NCBI GenBank assembly: GCA_034004605.1
Contig: JAVEWJ010000001.1
Location: forward strand, 496,001 to 560,000
From: JAVEWJ01 sp034004605
GTDB lineage: Bacteria > Patescibacteriota > Gracilibacteria > UBA1369 > LOWO2-01-FULL-3
DNA: 64,000 nt
Reading direction: 5' to 3'
The notes beneath the pieces were generated by a model. That model was not told where the DNA came from. It saw only the letters and a program-made list of their open reading frames with translations, and did no database searches. The position numbers were made by a program, and so were the translations under genes. Shown here piece after piece: positions 50,441 through 59,088 of this stretch. Within the stretch, counting starts at the first letter, position 1, and each line of letters starts with the position of its first letter.

Positions 50441-50653
50441 CGCTACCGGTTTTTTTGCAACAGTCTTCTTGGCTGAAGCCTTAAGAGCAACTGTTTTTTT
50501 CTTTGCAGGAACTTTTTTTGCGACTTTCTTTACAACTTTTTTTGCAACTTTCTTTACAACTTTCTTTGCAACTTTCTTTGCAGGAGCTTTTTTTGCAACT
50601 TTTTTTGCAGGAGCCTTTTTAACGGCTTTTTTTGCAGCTTTTTTGGCTGGCAT
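50426..50653 (-). CDS. Histone H1-like Lys/Ala-rich protein
   Basis: 75 residues composed almost only of Lys, Ala, Val and Pro with repeats of KKVAKK and APAKKVAKK (start MPAKKAAKKAVKKAPAKKVA). Such proteins resemble eukaryotic H1 tails, bacterial HctB/AlgP tails and other DNA-compacting polypeptides; nucleic-acid binding is inferred. The repeat count may vary by slippage. The annotated end lies at an A10 tract, so the true C-terminus may include the Cys-rich tail described at 50376-50440. Confidence 0.8.
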   Translation of the reverse strand: MPAKKAAKKAVKKAPAKKVAKKAPAKKVAKKVVKKVAKKVVKKVAKKVPAKKKTVALKASAKKTVAKKPVAKKKR

Positions 50654-50685
50654 AGTGTTTTAGGTTATGAGGATTAAAACAGTTT

Positions 50686-50715
50686 TTATTATCTATCTTT
50701 TAAAATAAAAATCAA
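50686..50715 (-). promoter_or_regulatory. Possible promoter of the H1-like gene
   Basis: On the minus strand: -35 TTGATT (50710-50715), 18-nt spacer, -10 TAATAA (50686-50691). Confidence 0.45.
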
Positions 50716-50743
50716 TGAAAAATTAGATTTTTTTTATTTTTTT

Positions 50744-50752
50744 TGATATAAT
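50744..50752 (+). promoter_or_regulatory. Extended -10 promoter of the glycosyltransferase gene
   Basis: TGATATAAT with box at 50747-50752; there is no good -35 box. The start codon TTG 50776 follows after an A-rich stretch. Confidence 0.5.
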
Positions 50753-50775
50753 ATAGAAAAATTAAAATCAATATT

Positions 50776-52380
50776 TTGCCTAAAACAAGCCCAAAAAAGA
50801 CACTTATTCTTTTGTTTTTATTTTTTTCTTTTGTGAAAATATTTTTTTCAATTTTTTTAAAAGGTCCGACCACCTTTCCTGACGAGGCTTGTTTTGCGCT
50901 TAAAGCAATGGATTTAGTTGATCATTTTTCTTTTCGTTCTTGTAAAGAAGTGAGTGGTTTTGAGTCGGGAGGTGAATTTCCTCTTTATATTTTCTTTATT
51001 TCACCAATCTATTTTTTCCTCAGAGGTAAGGCAAGTTTTTATGCTTTGATGTTTTTTCAATCAATAATTTCCGCCTCCCTTATTTTTCCGCTTTTCAATA
51101 TTTTTAAAAAATTCTTTGCGAAAAATTCCACTGCGATTTTTTTATCTTCCGTTTTGCTCTTCGTACCGCAGATATTTGCATATGAAAAAACAATGATGAG
51201 TGAAGTTTTGTTTGTAATTTTGAGTGTTTGGTTTCTTTATTTTTATTTAAATTCGTTTGGGAAAAAATATTTGAAGAATAAGATTTTGGCTTATTTGTTC
51301 AGTATTCTTTGTGCTCTTACTCGTCCTTTTGGTTTTATTTTTCCGATGGCTGTTTTTGTAAACGAGCTTATTGTTTATAAAAAGAAAAAATTTATTTTGA
51401 TTTTGATACTCACTATTTTGGTTTCTTTCGGCCTTTTGTACTTCTTTGCGGGAGAAGGACTTCTTCGCGTCGGAGAAAAATTTTCTTCACTTCTTGTTTT
51501 ATCAAATTATAAATATTTATTAATTTCGATTGTTAATCAGATAAATAGCCTTGTAATAGCCACTTTTGCAATTCCGGTTTTTGTCTTTTATTTGTTTTTG
51601 AAAAAGCGTGACGCAAAACCTTGGAATAATATAAAATGGTTTTTCGCAGTATTTGTTTTTCTTAATTTTCTAATGAGCGCTCAACATATTTACGGTTATT
51701 ATCTTGAAGGAAAAGAACTTAACTTGCTTTCCAGATATGTTGTTTTATCCAATTTTTTTATGATTTTTTCTTCAATTATTTTTCTTTCGAAATATAAAAA
51801 ATATAAGGTTAAATACGGTGAACTTATAGTGTTTTTTGTTTTGATATTTTGTTTTTTCTTTTTATCCGAGAATGGCAAGAGAGTTCAGAATGTTGATTTG
51901 TCGGCTTTTTATGCTGTTTTTGCGGATGAAAACAGACGAACAGCATTTATGTACTTTTTCAAGTATCCTTTAATTATTTCTTATCTTTCTTTGTTCTATT
52001 TGTTTTTGAAAAATAAATTTATTTGGGTGAGAAATATTTTGATTGGATTTCTTCTTCTCATTTCTGTTTTTTCTATTCGTTTAATCGCTAAGGTGCCATG
52101 GGATACTTCTCTCACAGATTATATTATTAGTCATCCGGGACTTAGTATTGATTATATTGTTACCGGAGAGAAAAAGGATTTGATGCATTTTTGGAAACTT
52201 ATGGCTTATGACCATTATAAGATTAATTCTGTAAGAAATTTTTCAGAGACTGAGCTTTTGGTGGATTTGGAGAGTTTAAATGGGGATGTGATAGTTTCTT
52301 TTTTTGACTTGCCCGGGTTTGAGATTTTGGGTACTAGTATAAAAAATGGTACTCAATATTTTCTTTACAAAGCGAAATAA
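50776..52380 (+). CDS. GT-C family membrane glycosyltransferase
   Basis: 534 residues with about ten membrane helices. Near residue 35, the first outside loop carries TFPDEACFALKAMDL; the acidic Asp-Glu pair at this place is the hallmark of GT-C/PMT (GT39-like) enzymes, which take sugars from polyprenyl-phosphate carriers. The acceptor is unknown and could be protein, lipid or a glycan. The start is TTG 50776 (MPKTSPKKTLILLFLF); no ATG is closer to the first helix. It abuts rsmE with no gap. Confidence 0.78.
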   Translation: MPKTSPKKTLILLFLFFSFVKIFFSIFLKGPTTFPDEACFALKAMDLVDHFSFRSCKEVSGFESGGEFPLYIFFISPIYFFLRGKASFYALMFFQSIISASLIFPLFNIFKKFFAKNSTAIFLSSVLLFVPQIFAYEKTMMSEVLFVILSVWFLYFYLNSFGKKYLKNKILAYLFSILCALTRPFGFIFPMAVFVNELIVYKKKKFILILILTILVSFGLLYFFAGEGLLRVGEKFSSLLVLSNYKYLLISIVNQINSLVIATFAIPVFVFYLFLKKRDAKPWNNIKWFFAVFVFLNFLMSAQHIYGYYLEGKELNLLSRYVVLSNFFMIFSSIIFLSKYKKYKVKYGELIVFFVLIFCFFFLSENGKRVQNVDLSAFYAVFADENRRTAFMYFFKYPLIISYLSLFYLFLKNKFIWVRNILIGFLLLISVFSIRLIAKVPWDTSLTDYIISHPGLSIDYIVTGEKKDLMHFWKLMAYDHYKINSVRNFSETELLVDLESLNGDVIVSFFDLPGFEILGTSIKNGTQYFLYKAK

Positions 52381-53094
52381 ATGCATAGATTTTTTTTGAA
52401 TAATGAAGGTCTTGGAAATCCTGAAATTACTGTGTTTGATGAGGATTTTGTTTTTCAAGTTTTTAAAGTTTTAAGGTTTAGAATTTCTGAAGAATTGGTT
52501 TTATTTAATGATGATGGGAAAAACTATTATTATGAAATTTTGGAATTGAATAAGAAAAGTGTTCGACTGGGGTTAAAGAAGATTGAGGAAAATTTACAAG
52601 TATCAAAGCGAAAAGTACGACTTTTCTTTTCGATGACAAAGCAAATGGAGAAGGTGGAATTTGTGCTTCAAAAATGTACGGAAATAGGTGTGAGCGAATT
52701 TTTCCCTTTGATTAGTCAAAGAACAGAAAGACGCATTTTGGAGAAGAGAGATAGGCTTTGCCGAATTTTAAAAGAGGCAACTGAACAATCGGGAGGATCT
52801 CAAATTCCGATTTTACATGAAGAAAGATCTTTAAAAGAAGAGTTTTTAGCTGATAGAGAAGGTTTTGTTCCTGTTTTTGCACATTTGAGTGGTGAGAAAA
52901 TTGATTTTGGAAACTTTTTGGATTTTAGTAAAATCGATTTATTTATAGGTCCTGAGGGGGGATTTTCTGAAGATGAGATGATTGAAGCAAAAAAATCTGG
53001 GTTTTATTGTTTAAAATTTTCGGAAAGGACATTTCGTGCAGAGACAGCATCTGTTGCCATTAGTTCCCTTTTTTTACTAAATAATAATTCTTAG
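52381..53094 (+). CDS. rsmE: 16S rRNA m3U1498 methyltransferase RsmE
   Basis: The 237-residue SPOUT enzyme has the N-terminal PUA-like part (MHRFFLNNEGLGNPEITVFD), the ILKEATEQSGGSQIP segment and the knot motifs LFIGPEGGFSEDEM and RTFRAETASVAISS. It methylates U1498 of 16S rRNA using SAM. The ATG follows the previous stop directly (TAAATG), indicating coupled translation. Confidence 0.95.
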   Translation: MHRFFLNNEGLGNPEITVFDEDFVFQVFKVLRFRISEELVLFNDDGKNYYYEILELNKKSVRLGLKKIEENLQVSKRKVRLFFSMTKQMEKVEFVLQKCTEIGVSEFFPLISQRTERRILEKRDRLCRILKEATEQSGGSQIPILHEERSLKEEFLADREGFVPVFAHLSGEKIDFGNFLDFSKIDLFIGPEGGFSEDEMIEAKKSGFYCLKFSERTFRAETASVAISSLFLLNNNS

Positions 53095-53142
53095 ATTTTT
53101 TTAATTTTGCTTTCGAAATATTTTTTCATTTTTTGCAATTTC

Positions 53143-53171
53143 TTGCTTTTTTAGTAAAAATGTTGTATTAT
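53143..53171 (+). promoter_or_regulatory. Promoter of the large surface-protein gene
   Basis: -35 TTGCTT (53143-53148), 17-nt spacer, -10 TATTAT (53166-53171). The leader ends AATATAAAAACAAAA before ATG 53206. Confidence 0.65.
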
Positions 53172-53205
53172 GAATTAATGTATTTTTATTAATATAAAAA
53201 CAAAA

Positions 53206-56181
53206 ATGAAAAAGTTTTTAGTATCTATGCTTGTTTTAAGCATCTCTCTGGTATCAAGTGTTGTGGCTCCTATATCCGACAATACAGCGAATGCTCTTCC
53301 TGCACCCACCAATTTTGAATATACTTCTTTGTTAGACAATCTGGGTGCTTATTGGCCTTTTGACGATAATATGTGGGATTATTCTTCAAATGTAAATTAT
53401 GCCAATACAACTACTGCTTATTATAGTAATGAAGGCAGGTTGAGTAGGTCATTATTTTTTGATAGATCATTATTAAGTACAGTTTCAATTCCCGATGATC
53501 CTACCTTAAACAATTTTGATACTGAAATGGCTTTTTCTTCTTGGTTTAGGCTTCCTAGTGGGGAGGCAGCTGATTATGCATTAGTTTCACAAAGAGATGG
53601 TTTTGGAGATAATTTTGAATTATTTGTAAATTTTGGAGGAGTTCTTAGGCTTTCTCTTTGGGATAGGTTAGATGCTCAAACTGTCTATGAAGTTGATGTT
53701 CCAATTGTAGCTGATGCTTGGCATCAAGTTATCCTAAATGTAAAAGCTTCGGAATATGTGCGAATATATTTTGATGGAGTGATGGTTTTAGAAGATACTG
53801 TGAATGTTCCAACGCAATTAAGTAATGATGGAGTTTTTACTACTCTTGGTGATAATGGCTATGGACTTGGGTATTTTGATGGGTATATCGATGATGTAGC
53901 TATTTGGAAAAGAACTTTAACTGATGATGAAATTTCACATTTGTATAATGGGGCCTTGGGAAGGCCTATTCCTGTTGTTCGAAATTATTTAAACTGGGAT
54001 TTTGAAGATAGTTTTAAAAAATCAAAAGTGATTCCACTTACTAATCCTTTGCATGACTATTATCCAGATAAAGGACATGCTACGGGTGTTTCATTGTATG
54101 GTGGACAAGAATTTTATTTATGGGGTGTTGGAAGTGGAGGGTCCGGTACGAATGCGCCTATTAATCGAAATTGGGTTGATGGTGCTGATGTAAATTATTA
54201 TCGTGTTAGTTTAAATTCGGAAGGAATGCAGGACTTAAAGGTAAGTTCTAAACAAAGAAGTTCAAATACTGGTCCTCGGGATTTCAAGCTTCAATATTCT
54301 GTGTCTGGTAGACTGCCTTTAGTTTGGAATGATGTTTCTGGAGGTACTATCACTGTTGGAGATAATTTTACAAGTGGGGTGTTGACCGATGTTGCTTTGC
54401 CTGCTGAATGTAACGATTCAAGTGTTTTGTATTTAAGATGGCTACAGACAAGCAATACTTCAGTAGGTGGAGGTGTTGTTGCCAGTGCTGGAACTAATAG
54501 AATAGATGATATTATTGTGACAGGTACAAAATTAAATTTTGAACCTGTATTGACTTCGATTAATCCTTCAAGTGTTGTTGAAGGCTCTCCGGACACAACG
54601 ATTGAAGTATTCGGAAAACAATTTACTACGAGTTCTGTTGTGAGTTTTGATATGTCTACAGATTTGGTGACTACTTATGTAAGTTCCACAAAATTAACTG
54701 CTGTAATTCCTGCAGCTTTATTGGCAAGTGCTGAGCCGGCTTATCAAATATATGTGAGGAATCCAGCTCCCGGTGGTGGTAATTCAAATGGGTTAAACTT
54801 TTCTGTTGATTTTCCTTTACCTATACTTACAACTATAAATCCCAATAATGCGGTTTTAGGATCTCTTGGTTTTACAATGACTCTTACAGGATCGGATTTT
54901 AGAAATTCTTGGTCAGTTGTAAGGTTTAACGGTTCAGATAAAGTAACAAGATTTATTGATTCAAATACTCTTGAAGCTGATATTCCAGCTTCGGATTTGC
55001 TTTCGGTTGGTTCTTATAATGTAACTGTCTTTACGGGATTACCCGGTGGGGGTGAGTCTTTGCCACAGGTGTTTGATGTTGTAAATCCGGTTCCTGCGGT
55101 AACTTCTATTACTCCTGCTACGGCTACTCAAAATGGTGCTAATTTAAATTTGACGGTTTATGGTAGTGGATTTATGAATACTTCTGTCGTGAGATTTAAT
55201 GGAATCGATAAGGCAACGACTTATGTGGACTCAACCACTCTTACCGCGTTGATTCCTTCGGCGGATTTGGCTGTTGTTGGTAATTATCCAATTGAAGTAT
55301 TCACAGGTCTTCCTGGTGGAGGCCTGTCAAATGCTGAAACAATCTCCGTAATTGCTCCGGCTCCGGTTGTTCCAAGTAGTAGTGGTGGGGGCGGGGGAGC
55401 GATTTTGCCAAGTGCTTTGGTTTTTAATATTACCGGTGGGAGCGTTGTTATTGATGATCCGATGAATTTGCAAAGCGAAAATATCGATATTATTTTTGAC
55501 GGATTTAAGGATGTTAAATCTTATTTGATTTCAGAGGATCCGAATTTCAAAGGTTCCGTTTGGACTGCGTTTTCAAATTCAATTGTATATAGGGTAGGTT
55601 CGGAATTGGGTGATAAAACTCTTTATTTCAGGTTTAAATCAAATTCTGGTCTTAATTCGGATGTCATTCGGAAAGATGTGTCTTTACAAAAAAATGGATC
55701 ACCGGTGCTGCATAATTCTGCCGATGAAAAGGATAAAGTTGATTTTTCAAAATTATCAATGAATGAGAGGGTGAAATATAATTTGGAAAAACTTAGAGAA
55801 AAGAAGAAGCTTTGGGAGACTGAAAGAAATAAGAAGTTTAAAAAAATTGTAATTCCATATGAAGTGGATTTTTCCAAAATTCCTTCAGAGGATGCAATAG
55901 TTTCATTTAATCCATATTCTTATGAGAACTCTTTGTTTTCTTTTCAAAGAGATTTGTCTTTGGGCATGAGGGGTGATGATGTGAAAAATTTGCAGATCAT
56001 CTTGGAAAAATTGGGATATTACTATTTTGAAGACGGTGCTACTGGTTATTTCGGCGAGGTTACAAGAAGGGCTTTGCTTGATTTTCAAAGAGACAACGGG
56101 CAAGATTCTTCCGGTGTTTTAGGCCTTCAGACTGGTTCTTTGATGAATAATGAGTATTTGTATTTATTGGATTTGGTCTAA
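53206..56181 (+). CDS. Surface protein: LamG, three IPT/TIG domains, PG-binding domain
   Basis: 991 residues. Order: signal peptide; LamG/concanavalin-like domain about 45-250 (LGAYWPFDDNMWDYSSN ... GYIDDVAIWKRTLTDDEISH); a beta domain about 260-440; three IPT/TIG domains at about 446, 539 and 629, each opening like PVLTSINPSSVVEGSP; a Gly-rich linker; a charged helix near 845-880; and a C-terminal peptidoglycan-binding fold from about 910 (GMRGDDVKNLQIILEKLGYY, FGEVTRRALLDFQRDNG). It is probably wall-bound through the C-terminal domain with a sugar-binding LamG outside. Confidence 0.88.
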   Translation: MKKFLVSMLVLSISLVSSVVAPISDNTANALPAPTNFEYTSLLDNLGAYWPFDDNMWDYSSNVNYANTTTAYYSNEGRLSRSLFFDRSLLSTVSIPDDPTLNNFDTEMAFSSWFRLPSGEAADYALVSQRDGFGDNFELFVNFGGVLRLSLWDRLDAQTVYEVDVPIVADAWHQVILNVKASEYVRIYFDGVMVLEDTVNVPTQLSNDGVFTTLGDNGYGLGYFDGYIDDVAIWKRTLTDDEISHLYNGALGRPIPVVRNYLNWDFEDSFKKSKVIPLTNPLHDYYPDKGHATGVSLYGGQEFYLWGVGSGGSGTNAPINRNWVDGADVNYYRVSLNSEGMQDLKVSSKQRSSNTGPRDFKLQYSVSGRLPLVWNDVSGGTITVGDNFTSGVLTDVALPAECNDSSVLYLRWLQTSNTSVGGGVVASAGTNRIDDIIVTGTKLNFEPVLTSINPSSVVEGSPDTTIEVFGKQFTTSSVVSFDMSTDLVTTYVSSTKLTAVIPAALLASAEPAYQIYVRNPAPGGGNSNGLNFSVDFPLPILTTINPNNAVLGSLGFTMTLTGSDFRNSWSVVRFNGSDKVTRFIDSNTLEADIPASDLLSVGSYNVTVFTGLPGGGESLPQVFDVVNPVPAVTSITPATATQNGANLNLTVYGSGFMNTSVVRFNGIDKATTYVDSTTLTALIPSADLAVVGNYPIEVFTGLPGGGLSNAETISVIAPAPVVPSSSGGGGGAILPSALVFNITGGSVVIDDPMNLQSENIDIIFDGFKDVKSYLISEDPNFKGSVWTAFSNSIVYRVGSELGDKTLYFRFKSNSGLNSDVIRKDVSLQKNGSPVLHNSADEKDKVDFSKLSMNERVKYNLEKLREKKKLWETERNKKFKKIVIPYEVDFSKIPSEDAIVSFNPYSYENSLFSFQRDLSLGMRGDDVKNLQIILEKLGYYYFEDGATGYFGEVTRRALLDFQRDNGQDSSGVLGLQTGSLMNNEYLYLLDLV

Positions 56182-56188
56182 AAGTTTT

Positions 56189-56980
56189 CTAAGGGAGATT
56201 TCTTCTTAATTTAAGAGGTCTCCCTTTTTTGTAAGAATCCCATTCTTGTTTGATTGTTGCGATTGAAGGATCCGTTTGTGTTAGCAAAAGATCGTTTATT
56301 GTTTCTGCGTTTTGTTCCAGAAAATAAGCTATTTGGCTTGTATTTTTTGATTTTTCAATGAGTGAAGGAATTTGGGCCGATGTTACGCATGTTGCCAAGT
56401 CAATAAGGTTTTGTTTTGTTTTCGAGTCTTGAGCCGTTTTTGATTTTTGCCATGCTATAAGTGCAGTTCTTAAATATCCCATTTCTTCAATTTCTTTGAA
56501 AATTTTGAAAAGTCTTGAGTTTGTGTCGTAAATTATTGTAAGGATTATTTTTCTATCCGGATTGTCAATTTGAAATTCTTCCAAAAGATCTTCAAATGCT
56601 ATTTTTTCTTTTTCTTCATCTTCTTTAGTTATTTTCGGTTTTGCTTTGTCTCCTACAATCGCTTCCGCCCAATCGTGAATTTGGGCTAAAGCTATTAATA
56701 TTTCTTTTTCAAATTCTGAAACGTCTGATGCTTGTTCAAGAAGAGCTTTAGTGAAGCCTTTCATTAGATCCATGTGGTATAGATTCTGAACATCGGCACC
56801 TAAAATTTTTACCCATTCTTCGTTCGAAATGTGCTCCGGCTTAAAACAAGAAAACCTTATTTCTCCAGCCAACTTTTGGCCGTATTTGCTTTTTTTGAAT
56901 TTTTTGTGGATTTCGTAAATATCCTTCAAATCATAATTGATTAAAGGTTGTATATTTACACCTTGTTGACATTTCGTCAA
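56189..56980 (-). CDS. HD-domain hydrolase
   Basis: 263 residues with an HD-type metal site: NLYHMDLMKGFTKALLEQ, then ALAQIHDWAEAIVGDKAKP, and a later Asp within the helical bundle. This matches small HD phosphohydrolases of the YfbR-like kind that act on nucleotides; the substrate is unproven. The start is TTG 56980 (MTKCQQGVN), the only codon near the upstream gene's stop. It lies 9 nt after the SpoU-type gene, so they are probably co-transcribed. Its last codons overlap a hairpin terminator. Confidence 0.75.
   Translation of the reverse strand: MTKCQQGVNIQPLINYDLKDIYEIHKKFKKSKYGQKLAGEIRFSCFKPEHISNEEWVKILGADVQNLYHMDLMKGFTKALLEQASDVSEFEKEILIALAQIHDWAEAIVGDKAKPKITKEDEEKEKIAFEDLLEEFQIDNPDRKIILTIIYDTNSRLFKIFKEIEEMGYLRTALIAWQKSKTAQDSKTKQNLIDLATCVTSAQIPSLIEKSKNTSQIAYFLEQNAETINDLLLTQTDPSIATIKQEWDSYKKGRPLKLRRNLP
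56191..56230. terminator. Terminator of the surface-protein gene, inside the HD gene's end
   Basis: AAGGGAGA (56191-56198) pairs with TCTCCCTT (56219-56226), followed by T6 on the plus strand. It lies within the last 14 codons of the convergent HD gene. Confidence 0.8.
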
Positions 56981-56989
56981 TAAAAAGTA

Positions 56990-57754
56990 CTACCTCTCGC
57001 TAAGTTCGTAGAATATTATGGAGGCTGAAATGGCTACATTTAGCGATTCCATTTCGTTTTTCATCTCGATTTTAATGTTTTTTTCGGCTAATGAAAGAAT
57101 TTCCGGTCTTACTCCAAAGGTTTCGCTTCCAAAAACTAAGCAATAGCTTTTTTCAGGGGTGAGTCTTTTTAGTGAGATTCCTTTATGAGAACTTGTGGCA
57201 TATATCGGTAAGTTCGTTTTTTTTAACCAAGAAATGTCGCCGTTTTCGTAAATGTTTAATTTGAAAATTGCGTCTTTTGAGGCTTGTATCGTTTTGGGAT
57301 TGTATAGTTCGGCACAGGTATTTCCTATTACAATGTTTTTATAACCGAAAGCAAGGGCGCTTCGAAGAATCGTGCCGATATTCCCCGGGTCTTTTATGTT
57401 GTCGAGAAATACAACAGGACCTTTGTCGTGACTTCGTTTTTCTTTTGCGTAAATGGCGCAGATGCCCGAGGGAGTGTCTAAATTTGAGAAGTGAGAATTT
57501 GTTCGTTCGTTTATTAGAAAAATATTTTCGTCTTGTATCGAATCGAAAAAATCTTTGTTTTTATTTAAAATTTCTCCGGTTATAAATAGTTCTTCCCATT
57601 GTATTCCTGCGTCAAATGCGTCTTTTATTGTGGTGAAATTTTCCACCAGAAATTTATTTTCGATTTTTCGAAATTTTTTTTGACCGAGTTTTTTTAAATT
57701 TTTTATTCTGGGGTTTTCAGGGCTTTCGATTTTTTTAAATTGGAAATTTTGCAT
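56990..57754 (-). CDS. SpoU/TrmH-family RNA 2'-O-methyltransferase
   Basis: 254 residues with an N-terminal substrate-binding part and the SPOUT knot motifs VVFLDNIKDPGNIGTILRSA, LVFGSETFGVRPEI and MESLNVAISASIIFYE. The family methylates ribose in rRNA or tRNA; the exact site is not predictable. ATG 57754 (MQNFQFKKIESPENPRI) is chosen; a TTG at 57775, overlapping the previous gene, is an alternative. Confidence 0.92.
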   Translation of the reverse strand: MQNFQFKKIESPENPRIKNLKKLGQKKFRKIENKFLVENFTTIKDAFDAGIQWEELFITGEILNKNKDFFDSIQDENIFLINERTNSHFSNLDTPSGICAIYAKEKRSHDKGPVVFLDNIKDPGNIGTILRSALAFGYKNIVIGNTCAELYNPKTIQASKDAIFKLNIYENGDISWLKKTNLPIYATSSHKGISLKRLTPEKSYCLVFGSETFGVRPEILSLAEKNIKIEMKNEMESLNVAISASIIFYELSER

Positions 57755-57767
57755 CTTGGCTTTTATA

Positions 57768-58982
57768 TTATCCAAACATTAACCATTCGGGTCTGAAAAT
57801 CAAGAGAATACCGATGATTATCATTAGTGCTCCTCCGATAAGGTGTGATAATCTCGAATACTTTCCAGATACTCCGGTGACTTGAAGGGTGATCATCGCT
57901 GTGAAAAAGATGACTAAGTCATCGAGCATAAAAATAAAAATGTAGAAAAGCAAATATCCGTAATATTGCCAGGTTTTAAGGTCGCTGAGGCTTAATACTT
58001 GCGTATAAACCGCCGGAAGTCCAGCCGAGCAAATAACTTCCACTAAGTTTACGGCGGCTGCAAGAAGGATAATCCCAATTAGCGCCAACCAAAAGTTTGA
58101 TTGATGAGTTAACGCTTTTAGTTTTTCAAAGACTTTTTTTCGTTTTTCCGATTTTGTGACAACGCAGGTTCCTTGTGGATTTTTAAAGTATTCTTTTAAG
58201 TAAAATCCGCCTCCACCAAGGGCGACGAGTCCAATAATTATTCTTATCCAGAAAATGAGTCCTATGAAAAGAAGAAGATTGAGCCAGGCTGAGAGAAAAA
58301 GAAAGTATACTCCTGCCGATGCTATTATAAATGCGGTGCCGAGTGTCCACATTCGTACTTTGTTTTGCATGCCCAAGAGAAGGCTTATTAGGAAAAGTAG
58401 AGTCCACATAGCGCATGGATTAAAGCCATCCAGTGCAGCGACAATTAAGGTGAGTAGGGGAAGGGATAAGTTTTTTGTTTTTATTTCTCCAATTAATGGT
58501 AAGTCTAAGGTTTCGGGTAGGGACAGATTTGATTTATTGTCTTGATTTGTTGTGTCGATTCCTCCGTTTATTTCGGAGAGAACATCCCTGCAACCTTCTT
58601 CAACAGCACAGATTATTTCTTGCTCGATTTGTGCGCCAGTAGTCTCTTCGTCAAGCCATCCGGTGAAATATTTCTCGCCGATTACGGTAAAGGGAACTCC
58701 GTTTACCGTAGCGGAAAGTTTTTTGCCAAATTCCATAAATAAGTTTCTGTTTTCACTGCTGTACCATATTTCGTAGGAGTGAACTTTAAGGTTTTCATAT
58801 TTCTCCTCCATTTTTCTAAGGAATGGTTTTTCTTTTTCACAATGAGGACATCCTTCTCCGTAAAAGAAATATAAGTTCACGGTTTTTTCTTCGATATCGT
58901 TTGCAAAAGCTGTATTGGGTAAGAAGTTCACGCTTGTTAGTAGAAAAGTCGTTAAAAATAAAATTTTAAATATTTTTTTCAT
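57768..58982 (-). CDS. Thioredoxin-like domain fused to a CcdA/DsbD-type membrane domain
   Basis: 404 residues: signal peptide; an extracytoplasmic thioredoxin-like domain with the redox motif GEGCPHCEKEKPFL near 45; then at least six membrane helices with NPCAMWTLLFLISLLLGMQN and CSAGLPAVYTQVLSL, the Cys/Pro pair pattern of CcdA/DsbD channels. DsbD carries electrons from cytoplasmic thioredoxin to outside thiols; here one polypeptide may do both steps, with its thioredoxin domain at the N-terminus. Substrates are likely Cys-containing surface proteins such as those encoded nearby. Confidence 0.82.
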   Translation of the reverse strand: MKKIFKILFLTTFLLTSVNFLPNTAFANDIEEKTVNLYFFYGEGCPHCEKEKPFLRKMEEKYENLKVHSYEIWYSSENRNLFMEFGKKLSATVNGVPFTVIGEKYFTGWLDEETTGAQIEQEIICAVEEGCRDVLSEINGGIDTTNQDNKSNLSLPETLDLPLIGEIKTKNLSLPLLTLIVAALDGFNPCAMWTLLFLISLLLGMQNKVRMWTLGTAFIIASAGVYFLFLSAWLNLLLFIGLIFWIRIIIGLVALGGGGFYLKEYFKNPQGTCVVTKSEKRKKVFEKLKALTHQSNFWLALIGIILLAAAVNLVEVICSAGLPAVYTQVLSLSDLKTWQYYGYLLFYIFIFMLDDLVIFFTAMITLQVTGVSGKYSRLSHLIGGALMIIIGILLIFRPEWLMFG

Positions 58983-59088
58983 TCTTTTGATTTAAATTTC
59001 GTAAAGAAAAGATACACTTTTTTTCTTGTTTTCAAAAATTTTTCTTTTTGTTATATTTTCGCAAAATTAAATTTTAAATTATTTGTTT

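Noticed and set aside
50469..50663. Plus-strand ORF rich in Phe/Thr/Ala opposite the H1-like gene
   Set aside because: It is the antisense shadow of the Lys/Ala repeat, with no promoter or leader.
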